A DNA stretch of 64,000 nucleotides from Annona cherimola (GCA_030490835.1 CM059977.1:34927676-34991675), one strand, 5' to 3'. Numbered from the stretch's first letter, positions 36,902 to 48,492 are shown. The notes: generated by a model from the letters alone, not told the origin. Numbers and translations are program-made.

Positions 36902-37328
36902 GCACTAAGTAAGGGTGCAACTTTGGACAAGTTTGGCCTGAACCAGGCTCATCGAACTTCGATTTAGGTAGTGGCAGAACTGGTAGATGCTGAGACCGAA
37001 CTCGATTTTTCAGGTTGAACCCAAGCCCGATTTAAAATCAGTTTGATTTCAGGCTGATAAGGACCCTATCCCGATCAACCCAAACCCAATTTCAATGGCC
37101 CTACATAAAAATGCAATTTTCCCAACCTTGCCCTAATTTCGATTGTGTTCCCCCTCCCTGCCTAACATTAAAATCAGAAGTCAACTATGTCGTCGAGTGC
37201 CAACTGTCGAACAGGCAACCATAGCCACCTCCCTGGCCAAAACCGTTAGTAAGTGTCGAATGCAATCTGTCTTCTTTAGTGCCAAGTGCCAATGGCCATC
37301 ACCCATCAGTCGCTTCTTCTTCCAGCGT

Positions 37329-37490
37329 TGACGGTCGTCTTCTTCAGCTACCTCGATGATCGTCTTCTTTGACTATGTTGATGTCGTCGTCTTCAGCTGC
37401 GTCGGCGTTGTCTTCTTCGGCCGCCTCGATGGTTATCTTCTCTAGCTATGTCGACGTTGTCTTCTTCAGCTGCGTCGATAGCTGTTACAG
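37329..37490 (+). repeat. Imperfect GTCGTCTTCTTC repeat in the hAT leader
   Basis: Irregular repeats of GTCTTCTTC followed by AGCT or GGCC and a TCGATG or GTCGATG word, upstream of the transposase. Confidence 0.6.
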
Positions 37491-37914
37491 GTTGACGATC
37501 TCTCCTAGCTAATATTCGAAAACCTTTTCTTTTTCCGTAATTCCAAAAATTTTCTTTTCCTTATGAAATCAGAGACGAGCTCATCAACTGTAAGATTGCT
37601 TATGAAATCCGAGGCAAAATTATTCAAATCAACTAAGGACCGCAAAATGACAAATTGTTTATATATAGTCCTTTGTTTTCTTTTTTTATGTCTATAAAAT
37701 AGAGAATGGATAATTTTTTAAATATTTTTATATATTATAAAAAATGATATTTAGATGATCAAATCAATATGGATAATTCGAGTAATATGCAATACAAGAT
37801 TAGCGAGCCAGAAATCAATAGTGATAAAATAAAAATACACCAATTGCCTCGAACATTGTTGATCTTACAGAAGGTTCAGATGCAAATGAGTCTCTTCCTA
37901 AAAAAAGAAAGAGT

Positions 37915-39942
37915 ATAAATTTTCGTCAACAATTTGGGAAGATTTTGAAAGAATTTTTTATGATAAGGAAAAGTGGCATGGGGTATTTGTAAATATTGTA
38001 AGATCAAACTTAAGAATCCAAGTACTCAAGGAACAAACGCATTAACAAGACACTTGAAGTTATGCAAGTATAATACCAACAACAGAGTCAAGGGTCAATG
38101 CTTGTTATCATTTCAAACAATAATCGATGGTGGTCAAAAAGTTATATCAAGTTGGAAGTTTGACCAAGAAGCTTGCAAAAGATCAATGACACAAATGATT
38201 ATTCTTGATGAATTGCCATTTAAATTTGTCGAGAAAGAAGGGTTTAGAGAATTTTGTAAAGTTGTACAGCCACTTATTAAACATGTTTCTAGAACCACAA
38301 TTATGAAAGAAGTCTTCAAAATATACAAGTTGGAGAAGGCTAAATTAAGGAAGATTTTTAGTAAGAATATTCATCGTGTATACTTGACAACAGATTTGTT
38401 GACTACAAATCAGAATATTGGGTGTTTATGTTTAACTTCTCACTTTATAGACTCTAATTGGACTCTTCAAAAGAGAATTCTTAATTTTTGCATTCTTCCT
38501 TCATCACACACGGGTGAAGCTATTACTAATACAATTGAAAAATATTTGAATGTTTGGAATATTAGACAAGTGTATACTCTTACTGTTGACAATGTGTTAA
38601 CTAATGATGTTGAGCTAAACACTTTGCATTTGAATTTAAAAATGAAGAATGCTCTTTTTAGAGATAGAGAATCTTTGCATATCCGTTGTGTTGCACACAT
38701 TTAAAATCTGGTTGTAAAGGAGGGCACTGATCAAATCAAGAATTTCATTGCTCTAATTCATAATAGTATAAAGTAGATTAAAAGTTCTCCGAGTAAAAAG
38801 TAAACATTTGGAAAATCTTGTGAAAGTGTTAGAATTTTAACTAAATTATCTGTGTTTAAATGTGTCAACACATTAGAATTCTACATACTTGATGTTGAAA
38901 CATGCTTTGCCCTTTGAAATGGCTTCCGAACATCTTGAAGTGAATGATGCAAGCTTTAGGAATACTAGTCCTCCTCTTGAAGAAGATTGGAACCATGCTA
39001 AAGTCATTCGTGACTTCTTAGTCTTATTTCTTGAAGCAACTGAGCTTTTGTCAGGCACTAAATATACCACTTCCCCACATCATTTTTCTCAACTTGATAT
39101 GATTCAAGATCAATCAAATACATTTCCAATTGAGGATAGTAACCCTATACTTCTTCACATGTGTAACAAAATGAAAGAAAAACTTGCAAAGTATTGGGGT
39201 TATATTGACAAGTTCAATATTTACTTGCTCATTGCAGCAGTGCTTGATCCACGGTACAAGCTAGGTTATTTGAAATTTTGTCTTAAAATTTTTCTTTCTG
39301 TGGATCAAGCTTGTGCATTATCCAAGAAGGTGCATGATAAAATACTTGAATTGTATGGAACTTATCAAATTAGATCTATATTTACAACTATAAGTTCTTC
39401 ATCTGAAGTGAGTGGTACATCATCTGAATCAAAGCATGCAAAATGGAAGCTATGATAATTCACAAATAATTCTAATGCTGGAGTTATTACAAGTGAAATT
39501 GATGTCTATTTAAAAGATCCTATTGAGAATGATGTAGAAACTTTTGATATTTTAGCATGGTGGTCCACTGCTACAAAATATAAGGTTTTATCTTTAATGA
39601 CAAAAGATATTTTGGCTATGCCTATTTCAACTATTGCATCAGAATCTACATTTAACACTGAAGGACATGTTCTTGACCAATATCGTAGTTTATTGACACT
39701 TATGTTGGTTGAGTGTTTGATTTGCACTCAAGATTGGTTGAGAATAACTCCAAATGATTCAAGATATAAATAATTCGTTGATGAACTAGACAAATGTGCA
39801 ATAGGTAATATATATTTTTCTCTATTTCAATTATTTAGCTTACTTTTAATACTATTTTCCAAGTAATATTTATCTTTCAGGAAGCTAATGAAACATCGAC
39901 ATGTGCTTCTTTTCCTCCTCTTCCATCAAAAAATTAATTTAC
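37915..39942 (+). pseudogene. hAT transposase (RICESLEEPER/DAYSLEEPER-like)
   Basis: A cut-and-paste transposase. An N-terminal BED zinc finger is visible across one frameshift near 37978: IWEDFERIF, then CKYCKIKL and TRHLKLC (C-x2-C...H-x4-C). Next come VYLTTDLLTTNQNIGCLCLT and TLTVDNVLTNDVELN of the catalytic fold, where the DDE aspartates lie. After stops near 38702-38820 the frame resumes with EDWNHAKVIRDFL and IAAVLDPRYKLGYLKFC. The C-terminal dimerisation domain is clear: FDILAWWS, AMPISTIASESTF and LVECLICTQDWL. At least two frameshifts and several stops make it inactive. Confidence 0.9.
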
Positions 39943-40629
39943 AAGAGGTCTTAGTTTTATCTTTGAATATATATATATATACATATATATATTATATACT
40001 CCTTAAGTTTAATTATACAATATAACATTGAATTTTTGCATTTTCTTTTAGGAAAAAAGAATTTAGCTTGACAGATGGAAATAATACAAGACAAGGGCAA
40101 TAAAGACAACAATGAAAGACTAGAATATTTATTTTTATTGTGTTGTAATGTTTGCTGTAATTTGGTTATTCAAACTTTAGACTTGTGTTGTAGACTTGGA
40201 GCTAACTTGGATGTTGTGATATGGAGTTGGATGCTTGAATTAATATAATCTTGTTCAACTTGATGCTATTGTGGTTTTTGTATGATTTTATTTTATTGTA
40301 ATTGATATCATAAGATTTATCTTACAATTGGATGGTAATATTGATGTATATAGTTGTGATATTAATTTTAAATAGCATAATGAAAAATGACTGTACTCAT
40401 ATGTTCTCTAAAATATAGCTATTATTCTACTTGATGCGTAGAAAATATTCAAAACAGGTTTCCTTCTTTCTACTTTTAAGCGGTATTTGATTTTTTTCTT
40501 GTTTTCTTATAATAAATTTTTTTAAAACTTATTATACAATAGGTTCGTGATAAAAAAAATATAGAGGATGAGTAACAAATACATATTGATAGGAGAATAT
40601 TAATCGGGCCCGAATTTTAAAAATAAGAT

Positions 40630-40705
40630 TAGGGTTGAAGTTTATAAATAGGGTTAGGGTTAAGGTTAGGGTTGAAATTTTATAAATAGGGTTAGGGTTA
40701 GAATT
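40630..40705 (+). repeat. TTAGGG-like short repeats near the hAT 3' end
   Basis: GGGTTAGGGTTAAGGTTAGGG and a second GGGTTAGGGTTAG, each preceded by TTATAAATA. Confidence 0.7.
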
Positions 40706-40753
40706 GAGATGAACCCAAGTTTCATAAGCCCGAGTTGCACCCCTAGTAGTAAA

Positions 40754-41309
40754 TGTGGAGGTGATTCTATATTTTTATGCATATAAGGCTCAAATTAGTG
40801 TGGAAAAGGTTCAATTCTCAAATTTTAATAACTAATCTAAACCTAACTGTTGTTCCATTAAAGTCCTTATGATTCTATAATCTAGTCAAGTGAGTCGATG
40901 GAGGAAATTTTAATATCAGTATTTGATGAGATGTATGTGAGGTTATTTTCTGTGTTATTAAAATTGATTGAATGATTAAATGCATGTAATAAACAACTAG
41001 ATAAAAAGGGGGAGAACACCTAAGAAATAGGTTTTTGAATACTTAATGATTAAAAATAGAAAAAGATAACAGTGTGTACAGTGTTAGTCGAGTGAGAAGG
41101 GATTTTTGATTGAAAGAAAAAAAAGTAACAGTGTGAACCCTTAATGAGTGTTTATGAAATTTTGACAAGTACCACGTTTCGAAATTTTTAATTTAATATT
41201 CTCACCGTTTTTCATTTGTACTCACTTTTGCTTAAAGTTTTTAAAAGGTCAATTCTTAAAATTCTGTAATTTGATTATTCTGTATTTGTTTGAGGACAGG
41301 AAAATGTTC
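40754..41309 (+). other. Element C internal region, right part
   Basis: Non-coding internal sequence between the hAT insertion and the PPT. Confidence 0.55.
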
Positions 41310-41320
41310 AAGTGTGGGGG
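41310..41320 (+). other. Polypurine tract of element C
   Basis: AAGTGTGGGGG directly precedes the right LTR, with GAGGACAGG upstream as in B. Confidence 0.75.
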
Positions 41321-42639
41321 TATTTATTGAGTCATTTTTATATCATGTTTTTGAATATCAATTGAGAAGAATTTGGGTGTTTATGATATTTTAAATCATA
41401 TTTAGATTGATTTGGCTTTACTTAGCATAAAATACTTATAATTGATTAGTATGTGCAAAATTGGGCTAAATTGGAGCAAAACTCATGTAATTCTTTGAGA
41501 TTTGACACATGAAGATAAAAATATATTTAAGTTGATGATTTAGAAGAATCAAGAGGAGGCAAAATAGTGATCAGTACAAGTTCACATGAGACCTGAATTC
41601 TTCTTGGGTCTAGTCATTTAAGTTTCACAATTCATACGCAAGTTCTAAGACCTAAGAACCTTCTAGGTCTAACAGAGTTTCATAATTAATCCACAATTGC
41701 GTTGACTTTGCATAAATTCTTTAAGAAGCTTTATATAAACACCCCCTAGGAACATCCTTTGAGTTAGGGTTGAGGTCCGGGAGCAAGAGGAGTGAAGAGC
41801 ACAAGGTAAGAAGCAAGACGACAAGTTGCTTGGAGTGGTCGAGATACCATTGGGGCTTCCAATCAATAAGCTTTCCCTTCGTTTCTTTCTTTTAATTTTA
41901 ATTGTCCTATTTGTGATGAATATTAGATACAATATTATTTTGTATTTGATTTTAATTAAAAACATGCTAGACGAAACTCGTTATCTAGGGTTTAGGATGT
42001 AGCATATGTTCAATGTAGCGAATATTATGGTTTGATTATTTAAGATATTTTGTGCTAATTTAATATCTTGTGATTTAATGCTTGCATAGTATTTAAGCTC
42101 CCACTTTGACAATAATTCTCATATATTAGATGAAGGAACCGAAAGGTAGAAGTCTAATATATGAAAATTAAGATATTAACTTGAAAATTTAAGATCTTGA
42201 AAATAGGCATGATGATCTTGAGGAATCCCATGAACTTTCATAGAACTTAATAGATTCTAATTGACTTAATCCCATGAAAATAAGTGGTTAAGAAGATTAT
42301 GGTACACATTGTAGGTTTCAAAAGAAGGTGCAAGAATTATATAGAGATAGTTCTCTTTTAACACATAATATCTTAATTAAATAAGCAATCCATGTATCTG
42401 TTATAGAAGATACATGTGAAACCTCAGATCCTTGGTACTAACATCTCCTGATTTTTAATTCCTCATTTCACATTCTTAAGATCAACTTTTTTCTTTCTGA
42501 TATTTTTTCCTTTTATTTTACTCTCTTTGTGTTTGTTATAAAGTATTTAAGTCCAATGTCTTAAGTCTTGGATTTTTCGTGGATTGATATTTATATGCTA
42601 CAATCTACGACCTATACACTTGCGGTGAGATTGCAAACA
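41321..42639 (+). repeat. 3' LTR of element C
   Basis: Starts TATTTATTGAGTCATTTTTA and ends TTGCAAACA. The left LTR lacks one TATT at its start. TATA box TTTATATAAAC at about 41729. Confidence 0.9.
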
Positions 42640-42644
42640 GAAAC

Positions 42645-43600
42645 TAACTTGAAATTGTAAGTTTTCACTTGTTTGCCCCTATACCGACAAATGTGCCTTC
42701 AAACTACTTGTAAGAGCTTGTGGTTGATTAATTGCATTAATTAGCATATAATGCACATTTGTATCCTCTTCCTTTGCAGCAGAACATATGTAGAAACTTT
42801 CTATCTCATCCTCCACACTTAAACTTAATTTGCCGCGCTTCACATCGATAATTGGTCCTGCAATGGCGAGAAATATCTTCCAAAAATTATAAGAATATTC
42901 ACATCCTCCTCAGAGTTGAGTATCATAAAATCTGTAAGGAATATGAGCTTGTTGACTTTGACCAACACGTTCTCAATGATGCCTTCGGGATATGTGAAGC
43001 TCCTGTCTGTCAATTGGAGAGTAACTGTGGTCGATCTTGCTTCACCAACACCAAACTTTTTAAAAATTGATTTTGGAATAAGATTAATGCTTGTACCAAG
43101 ATCACAAAGAGATTTTTCAACATGATAATTTCCAATTGTGTAAGGTATAGTAAAGCTCCTAGGATCCTTTAGCTTTGGTGGTAGCTTCCTCTGTATAAAT
43201 GCACTACACTCCTCAAATAGCATCACCATTTCAAACTCAATTAATCGCCTCTTCTTAGTTAGAATGTCCTTCATAAATTTTGCATAAGTTGGCATTTGTT
43301 CAAGGACTTTAACTAAAGGTATGTTAAGATGCAACTGTTTTAATATCTCTAGGAATTTCTTGAATTGGTCATTATTCTTTTGCTTTTTTAACTTCTAAGG
43401 AAACAGTGGCAGTGGTCTTTGAATGACGGGAGGAACGTCTAGTGCCTTTAGTTGAGGAACTTTTCCAGTTTCTTCTTCCTCTGCATCTTGAACATTAGTG
43501 GAAGGAGGGGTAGCAGTTGTAACTATCTTCTTTGGAGGGGTATTAACATACATCTCCTTGCCACTTAGTAAGTGATGGCTTGAACTTGCTCCTTGCTTCT
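42645..43600 (-). pseudogene. Element A aspartic protease region
   Basis: On the minus strand KVLEQMPTYAKFMKDILTKK, then CDLGTSINLIPKSI (active site DLGTS) and ILIIFGRYF, where GRPF is expected, followed after a frameshift by GPIIDVKRGKLSLSVEDE. It parallels the protease of B residue by residue in layout. Element C cuts it at 42640. Confidence 0.85.
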
Positions 43601-44819
43601 AGCCTTAGGATTTGATTTTATGTCACCTAGCAATGTGCCTTGTGGACAACTATTTATGGTTGAAGCGAGCTACTCAATCTGTGCCTCTAAATTTCTATTT
43701 GTGGTGAGCACTGTATAAACATATCCTCCAAATTGGATTTCCTTTCTTCTGATGTCAGTGGAGCAGGAAGAGCTAGGCACACGGGTTGTTACTGTGGCGG
43801 TTGAGAGAATCCTGGTGGTTGGCTTGGTCTCACTTGTTGCAATGCAGCATGATTATTTCGAGAGAAGTTTAGATGGTTCCTCCACCCCAAATTATAAGTA
43901 TTTGAATAGGGATTGCCTCGATTCTCTGAGAAGTTAGATTAACCCTTGATTGGAGTCGCACTGATTGTAGAAATGACCAAAGTTTCTACACTACGTGCAA
44001 TAATCGGTAGATGATAAAGATGAAGACCTGATTGTGCTAATATTGGCAAACACTAATTCCTTGAATTTTCTTCGATAGAGCATCAACGTGGCCTTAATAG
44101 ATGAAATTGCATCAAGCCAAAGTAGGCCCCCACTCTTGCTTCTATCAGAAGGCAGTTGATAAGTATTTGCTATCATATTTTTTAGAAGAGCATAGGACCC
44201 CCTATAGCTTTTTCTGAGCAATGACCCATTAGAAGATGAATCCACCATATGACGTGTTGAATCCTAGAGACTATTATAAAATATCTGAATTTGCACCCAT
44301 GATTGTATCCTGTGACGAGGGCATCTACGAAGTAGATTCTTGAAGCGATCCCATGTGTCAGATAAAATTTCATCACCCTGCTTCTTGAAAAAATAATATC
44401 TATCTTGAGCTTGGCAGGAAGAAAATATTTTTCAAGAAACTTCTATGTCAAGTCATTCCAAGTATTGACAGAGTCGGGCGACAAATAATCAAGTCACTCA
44501 GAAGCTCTATCTAACAAGGAAAATGGAAAGTCCTCAGCCTCATTTCTTCATCTGAAACTCCATGCTACTTGAATGTATTCGTTATTTGTAGGAAATTGCG
44601 ACGATGACAGTGTGGATCTTCATATAGCAAACCTCCAAATTGCCCTATAGACTGCAACATTTGGAATACCATAGATTTGATCTCAAAATTATTGGTGTCG
44701 ATAGGGGGAGACTGAATACTGGCTTGCACTACATTTTTCCCCATAGCAATAAGATTAGATAGGCCAGTTGAATTCATCTGGCTGTAGAGCTTGAGGAACT
44801 TCAACCTGATGGTTCTCAT
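43601..44819 (-). pseudogene. Element A gag
   Basis: Starts MRTIRLKFLKLYSQMNSTGL at 44819. NFEIKSMVFQMLQSIGQFGG and EDPHCHRRNFLQI are clear Athila-type gag. Beyond this the frame is broken by many stops, although AFL-x-KFF-like and YNPGWRNHPNF pieces can still be found. Structural protein of the virus-like particle, no longer functional. Confidence 0.78.
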
Positions 44820-45111
44820 TGATATGTTCTCTTTGACATCCTTTGTGCTTTATTTGAATATTACACGCTTGAGCCTCTCTACTTCTATGATGCCTTCTCA
44901 AGAATGTTCTTTTGGGTTTAGGATCAAATGACAATATATTCTCTTTGTCCTCACAACCCTGTCACATATAGAAGTGATAAGCCCTACAAAGAACAATCCA
45001 ACTGCAGTAAAATGAAAAATATAAAACTAAAGTATCTATATGAATTGAATATATTTATAAATTTATACAAAAGTCAAATGAACTTATAAACTAATAAGTT
45101 TAGCACCTACT

Positions 45112-45128
45112 CCTTGACAACGACGCCA
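45112..45128 (-). other. Primer-binding site of A (tRNA-Asp type)
   Basis: TGGCGTCGTTGTCAAGG on the minus strand, close to the tRNA-Asp complement TGGCGCCGTTGCCGGGG. Confidence 0.75.
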
Positions 45129-45130
45129 AA

Positions 45131-45749
45131 TGAACTTGCTAGTTTCCACCAAATAGTTGAAATCTCCACTTCAAAAATTTCTTAGCTTGAGAATCCCTTC
45201 TTTTCTCCTCCTTGGTTGTCTCTCACGAGCTCTAGCACACCCCCTCTTGAAATCCTAAATGAGGTATTTACAACCCCCTGTAATTGGAGCTCGCACATGT
45301 GGGAAATACCACACGCACATCTTCGTGGCCGTGACCACGACCACACTGAACAATGACTGTGCATTTTTCTTCAAGCCGGTGGACTTCGTGGCCACGGCCA
45401 CCACCTTACTAGTGGTGCAGTTTTGCACTTGACAGATCCAAGTAATTTTTCTCTCATTCCATCCTTTTGTTCTCTCAATTTGCACATTGGTCACCAACAT
45501 TTCTACAACAAAAGCAACATAAAAACAAGTAAATGCAATCCAATATAATCTAATAAATCAAAATAAACTAAAATGCAATGATTTACACTAAATTTAGCTA
45601 GAAATGCATGAAAATCACACCTGATGCAAGGAACACACAGACAATGAAAACTAATGCAAAATTTATGCAAATGTGCATGTTTTTCTTGAATTATCATCTA
45701 AACTAAGTGCAAAATGAGTGTTGATAACTCTATTTTCAGAGAGTTATCA
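45131..45749 (-). repeat. 5' LTR of element A, shortened
   Basis: Begins TGATAACTCTCTGAAAATAG on the minus strand and matches 14751-15356. It then breaks off at AGCAAGTTCA directly before the PBS, so about 850 bp of R-U5 present in the 3' LTR are missing. Confidence 0.85.
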
Positions 45750-45754
45750 CTCTC

Positions 45755-46268
45755 CTCTTGAAAGAAAAGAAATAGTGAACCCTACCTTTCATCCTCAAGG
45801 AATATCTTCTTAAGGAGAGTTTACTAAATTGGACCTTAACTATCCCAAGGTGACCAATCGACTATGGAGAATTTATCTTAACAAGTTTTACCTACCTTTG
45901 TCAATTCATAAAGGAAGGGTCCAACCCCTAATCAGAAAGTGTGATGTTGTTTTTATATATAGTTTGTGTAGAGATAATTCATGTTGAGTGTCAAAGGGAG
46001 ATTTATAATTATATCATTAAATCCATGTCTCAATGATGTAGTTGTCTCTAATAAATTGACTGCTACACAAGGCGGATCATAAGCGATTTATAATGACTTA
46101 AGTTGACTTCATTTTCTAAGGCCATAAGAGCTATCATTAACGATAGGTAGTAATAACCCACTCAAAGGTTATGTCATTAATTAGCTTACTTGGTCGCAAA
46201 ACAAGTTGACATTATGATGACATTGCTACTAATTTCTCAAGAAAGGCTTGGTTGTTCCAACCCAAGGG
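45755..46268. other. Flank of element A, not identified
   Basis: No gene recognised; probably older repeat sequence. TATA-like TTTTTATATATAG at about 45951. Confidence 0.35.
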
Positions 46269-46273
46269 CTTTG

Positions 46274-47907
46274 TGATAACTCGTAAAAATACGAGTTATC
46301 ATGACCCATTTTTGACTTTATTTGTGCATAAGTTTGAGAGATTAGGCTTAGTTTGCATACATTTAGCTTAAGTTTTACTCGCTTTGCATTTTAGGAGCAT
46401 TATTTAGTTTTTAGGCATTTTTAGCATTAATTAGGCATTTTTAGTTCATTTACTTAGTTTTTTCATCTTTTGCAGGAAGGACGAGACATATGAAGGCAAT
46501 GCGAGCGAGTAAACTGCAGATCAAGACAAGTCAGAGGCAGGTGGATGGCGCCTAGGCGCCACCCTCCGTGCCCTTGCCATTTTTCAGCACAATTCAGCAT
46601 AGAGTGCTTCCAGTGAGTTGGCACCTATGCACCACTTCATCAACATGCAAGCAAAGTTCTGAAGGTTTTTGAAGTCACAAGTCACATTGCTTCCAGGGAG
46701 TTGGCGCCTAGGCGCCAGGCATAATCCCACAATATGTTTAGGAGAAGCTCCAAATCATGAAATATTCAGGGAGTTAGCACCTAGGCACCAAGACATGAAT
46801 TTTTAGGATTTGCAGAGAGGTTCCAAGTTGCCCAACACACAGAGAGTTAGTGCCTAGGCGCCAATACACATCCGTCTGCGCAAATTCCAGTGCGTAGGCT
46901 ACGCAACCGGGCTTTATAAATAGATCCTAGGAGTTCGCGCATGGGGAGAGGGAGAAGAGAGCCCAGAAATGAACTACAAAGCCAGAGAAAAGAGAAAATC
47001 GGATCAAAGCACGGATTGAAGAGAGGAATCAACTCCGTTGGTGGAAGCCGACGGAAAATCAGTTTTCTCTTATTCTTTCTATTTTTCTTTCTCTGCTTTC
47101 ATGGATACCTTTTATATGGATGTAATAGATGTTAAGATCATATCTTTGAACTAAACCTCCATTAGATGGATAGTTAGGATGAATTGAATTCTAAACTATA
47201 TTGTTTTTGGTTCTTTGAATATTCAGGAATAATTATTTGACTTTATATATGATTGTGTATGATTTACCTTTGCATGTGTGGATTTAATGCTTTTTACAAG
47301 ATTAGCTACCTTGTCAAATAATTTAATTGCTTGATTTATCCTTTGAAGAGGAAAATCTCTGCTAGATCCATGTGCAAGGCATAGGTTTCCACCTTGTTAA
47401 GGGAAGTTGTTTAATGGATAGGAATATACCGTTAAACCTTGTGTAGTCATTATACAAGTTATGAACTTATAAATTTTATTTTATTTAATGGCATGGGAAC
47501 ATAGCAATTAAATAGGGTGTAATTAGCTTTATATAATGTTGGAAGACATATATAGAGATTAATGAACTTGAGCTAGTAAATCGATACACAATATAATTAA
47601 AAAGAACCAATGCGATATAGTTTAGATTCAAGAATTCTGAGTTATCCATCTGTCATCCCTGATCAGTAAACCCGTTTCTAGTATCCAGAAGTTTCGTAAC
47701 TCTACTCTAATTTCTCGTTGCAATCGTTAGTTTTAGTTAAATCATAAACTCAAAATTTTTCACCCATCAAAAGCAGTCAAACTAATTAATAATTCCGGTT
47801 AACAATTCCTTATGGGAACGATACTCTATTCACTCTTTATTACTTGACACGGCATGTATACTTGCGTAAATAGCGAGCATTTTAATTGACATATACGCAG
47901 CTTATCA
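46274..47907 (+). mobile_element. Solo LTR D, Athila-type
   Basis: A 1,634-bp LTR starting TGATAACTCGTA and ending GCAGCTTATCA, with TSD CTTTG (46269-46273, 47908-47912). The first 28 bp form a perfect 12-bp stem with an AAAA loop. U3 carries GGCGCCTAGGCGCC-type palindromes at 46547, 46619, 46703, 46776 and 46849. A TATA box TTTATAAATAG follows at 46914. Ends and layout are close to the LTR of A; the palindromes are close to B. Confidence 0.9.
46913..46923 (+). promoter_or_regulatory. TATA box of solo LTR D
   Basis: CTTTATAAATAG, about 50 bp after the last palindrome, in the usual place before R. Confidence 0.6.
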
Positions 47908-47912
47908 CTTTG

Positions 47913-48492
47913 TCATCGAGGATGGTCGATCATGTAAGCTTCAATCTTTAAGAGTTAAACCGTCTTCATATGGTGTTACCTGAGTGTCGATGGCTTTTTT
48001 GGCCAAGCGATTGGTTGTTTGCTTAACCTTGATCAGCATAAAAATATTTAAAAAACTGTATATAAAAGCATTATCCTTAGGCCCACATGAAATTCGAAAA
48101 TAAAAAATAAAATATTTGTCAGACGCCCATGTGCACTAAAGCACAGTGCACTCAAGTGTCTCATAAAGGCTTGGTTAGCTTTGGCTACGCTTTGGAAGGA
48201 ATACTTTGTTTACTTTAGAAGGAATAATATCTCTTCTTTAGATGATTGCACTTCGTATTTTAAGTTGAACTCGATGCGACATTTTGCTACTTCTTTTATA
48301 AAAAAAACAAAAAATATTCCACCTAGCCAAACAACTATTTTTACCTTTCCCTAGGCTTGTATAAAAAGAAATAACACCTTTCCATAAGCCTAGCAAAATG
48401 ACGCCTAATTTCTTTGAAGAATAAAATGAAAATAATAATAAAATCACTTATATTAACCATAAAATAAATAATTAAAAATACGGTTTGTATAT
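47913..48492. other. Intergenic, nothing recognised
   Basis: No recognisable gene. Probably continuous with the sequence at 45755-46268 before solo LTR D inserted. Confidence 0.4.

Larger units (their letters stand above)
36910..40745 (+). mobile_element. hAT transposon inserted in element C
   Basis: A 3,836-bp element. Terminal inverted repeats are TAAGGGTGCAACT at the left and TAGGGGTGCAACT reversed at the right. Flanks GCACTAAG (36902-36909) and GTAGTAAA (40746-40753) match at 5 of 8, a plausible worn 8-bp TSD. It encodes a decayed transposase. Sub-terminal regions have CCCGATC/GGTTGAACCC wording, like the small hAT at 7697. Confidence 0.85.
33550..42639 (+). mobile_element. Non-autonomous LTR retrotransposon C
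   Basis: Inserted in ORF1 of A with TSD GAAAC (33545-33549, 42640-42644). LTRs 33550-34806 and 41321-42639, a worn tRNA-Asp-like PBS after the left LTR and a PPT (AAGTGTGGGGG) before the right one set the plus orientation. The interior has no recognisable gag or pol frame and is split by a hAT transposon. The LTRs resemble the R-U5 of B in wording around the CTAATATATG and TTAATCCCAT blocks. LTR ends are TATTG...ACA, not TG...CA. Confidence 0.87.
13904..45749 (-). mobile_element. Athila/Tat-like LTR retrotransposon A (host of nested insertions)
   Basis: The outermost element of the stack. The TSD CTCTC occurs at 13899-13903 and 45750-45754. On the minus strand it runs 5' LTR (45131-45749, shortened), PBS, gag-protease, ORF2, PPT, 3' LTR (13904-15356). 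It is interrupted by B (17368-31003) and C (33550-42639); removing both leaves about 9.1 kb. No RT, RNase H or integrase remains, so it is non-autonomous or internally deleted. Class is judged from the gag motif, the tRNA-Asp-type PBS and an ORF2 of the plant-transposon-protein kind. Confidence 0.88.
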
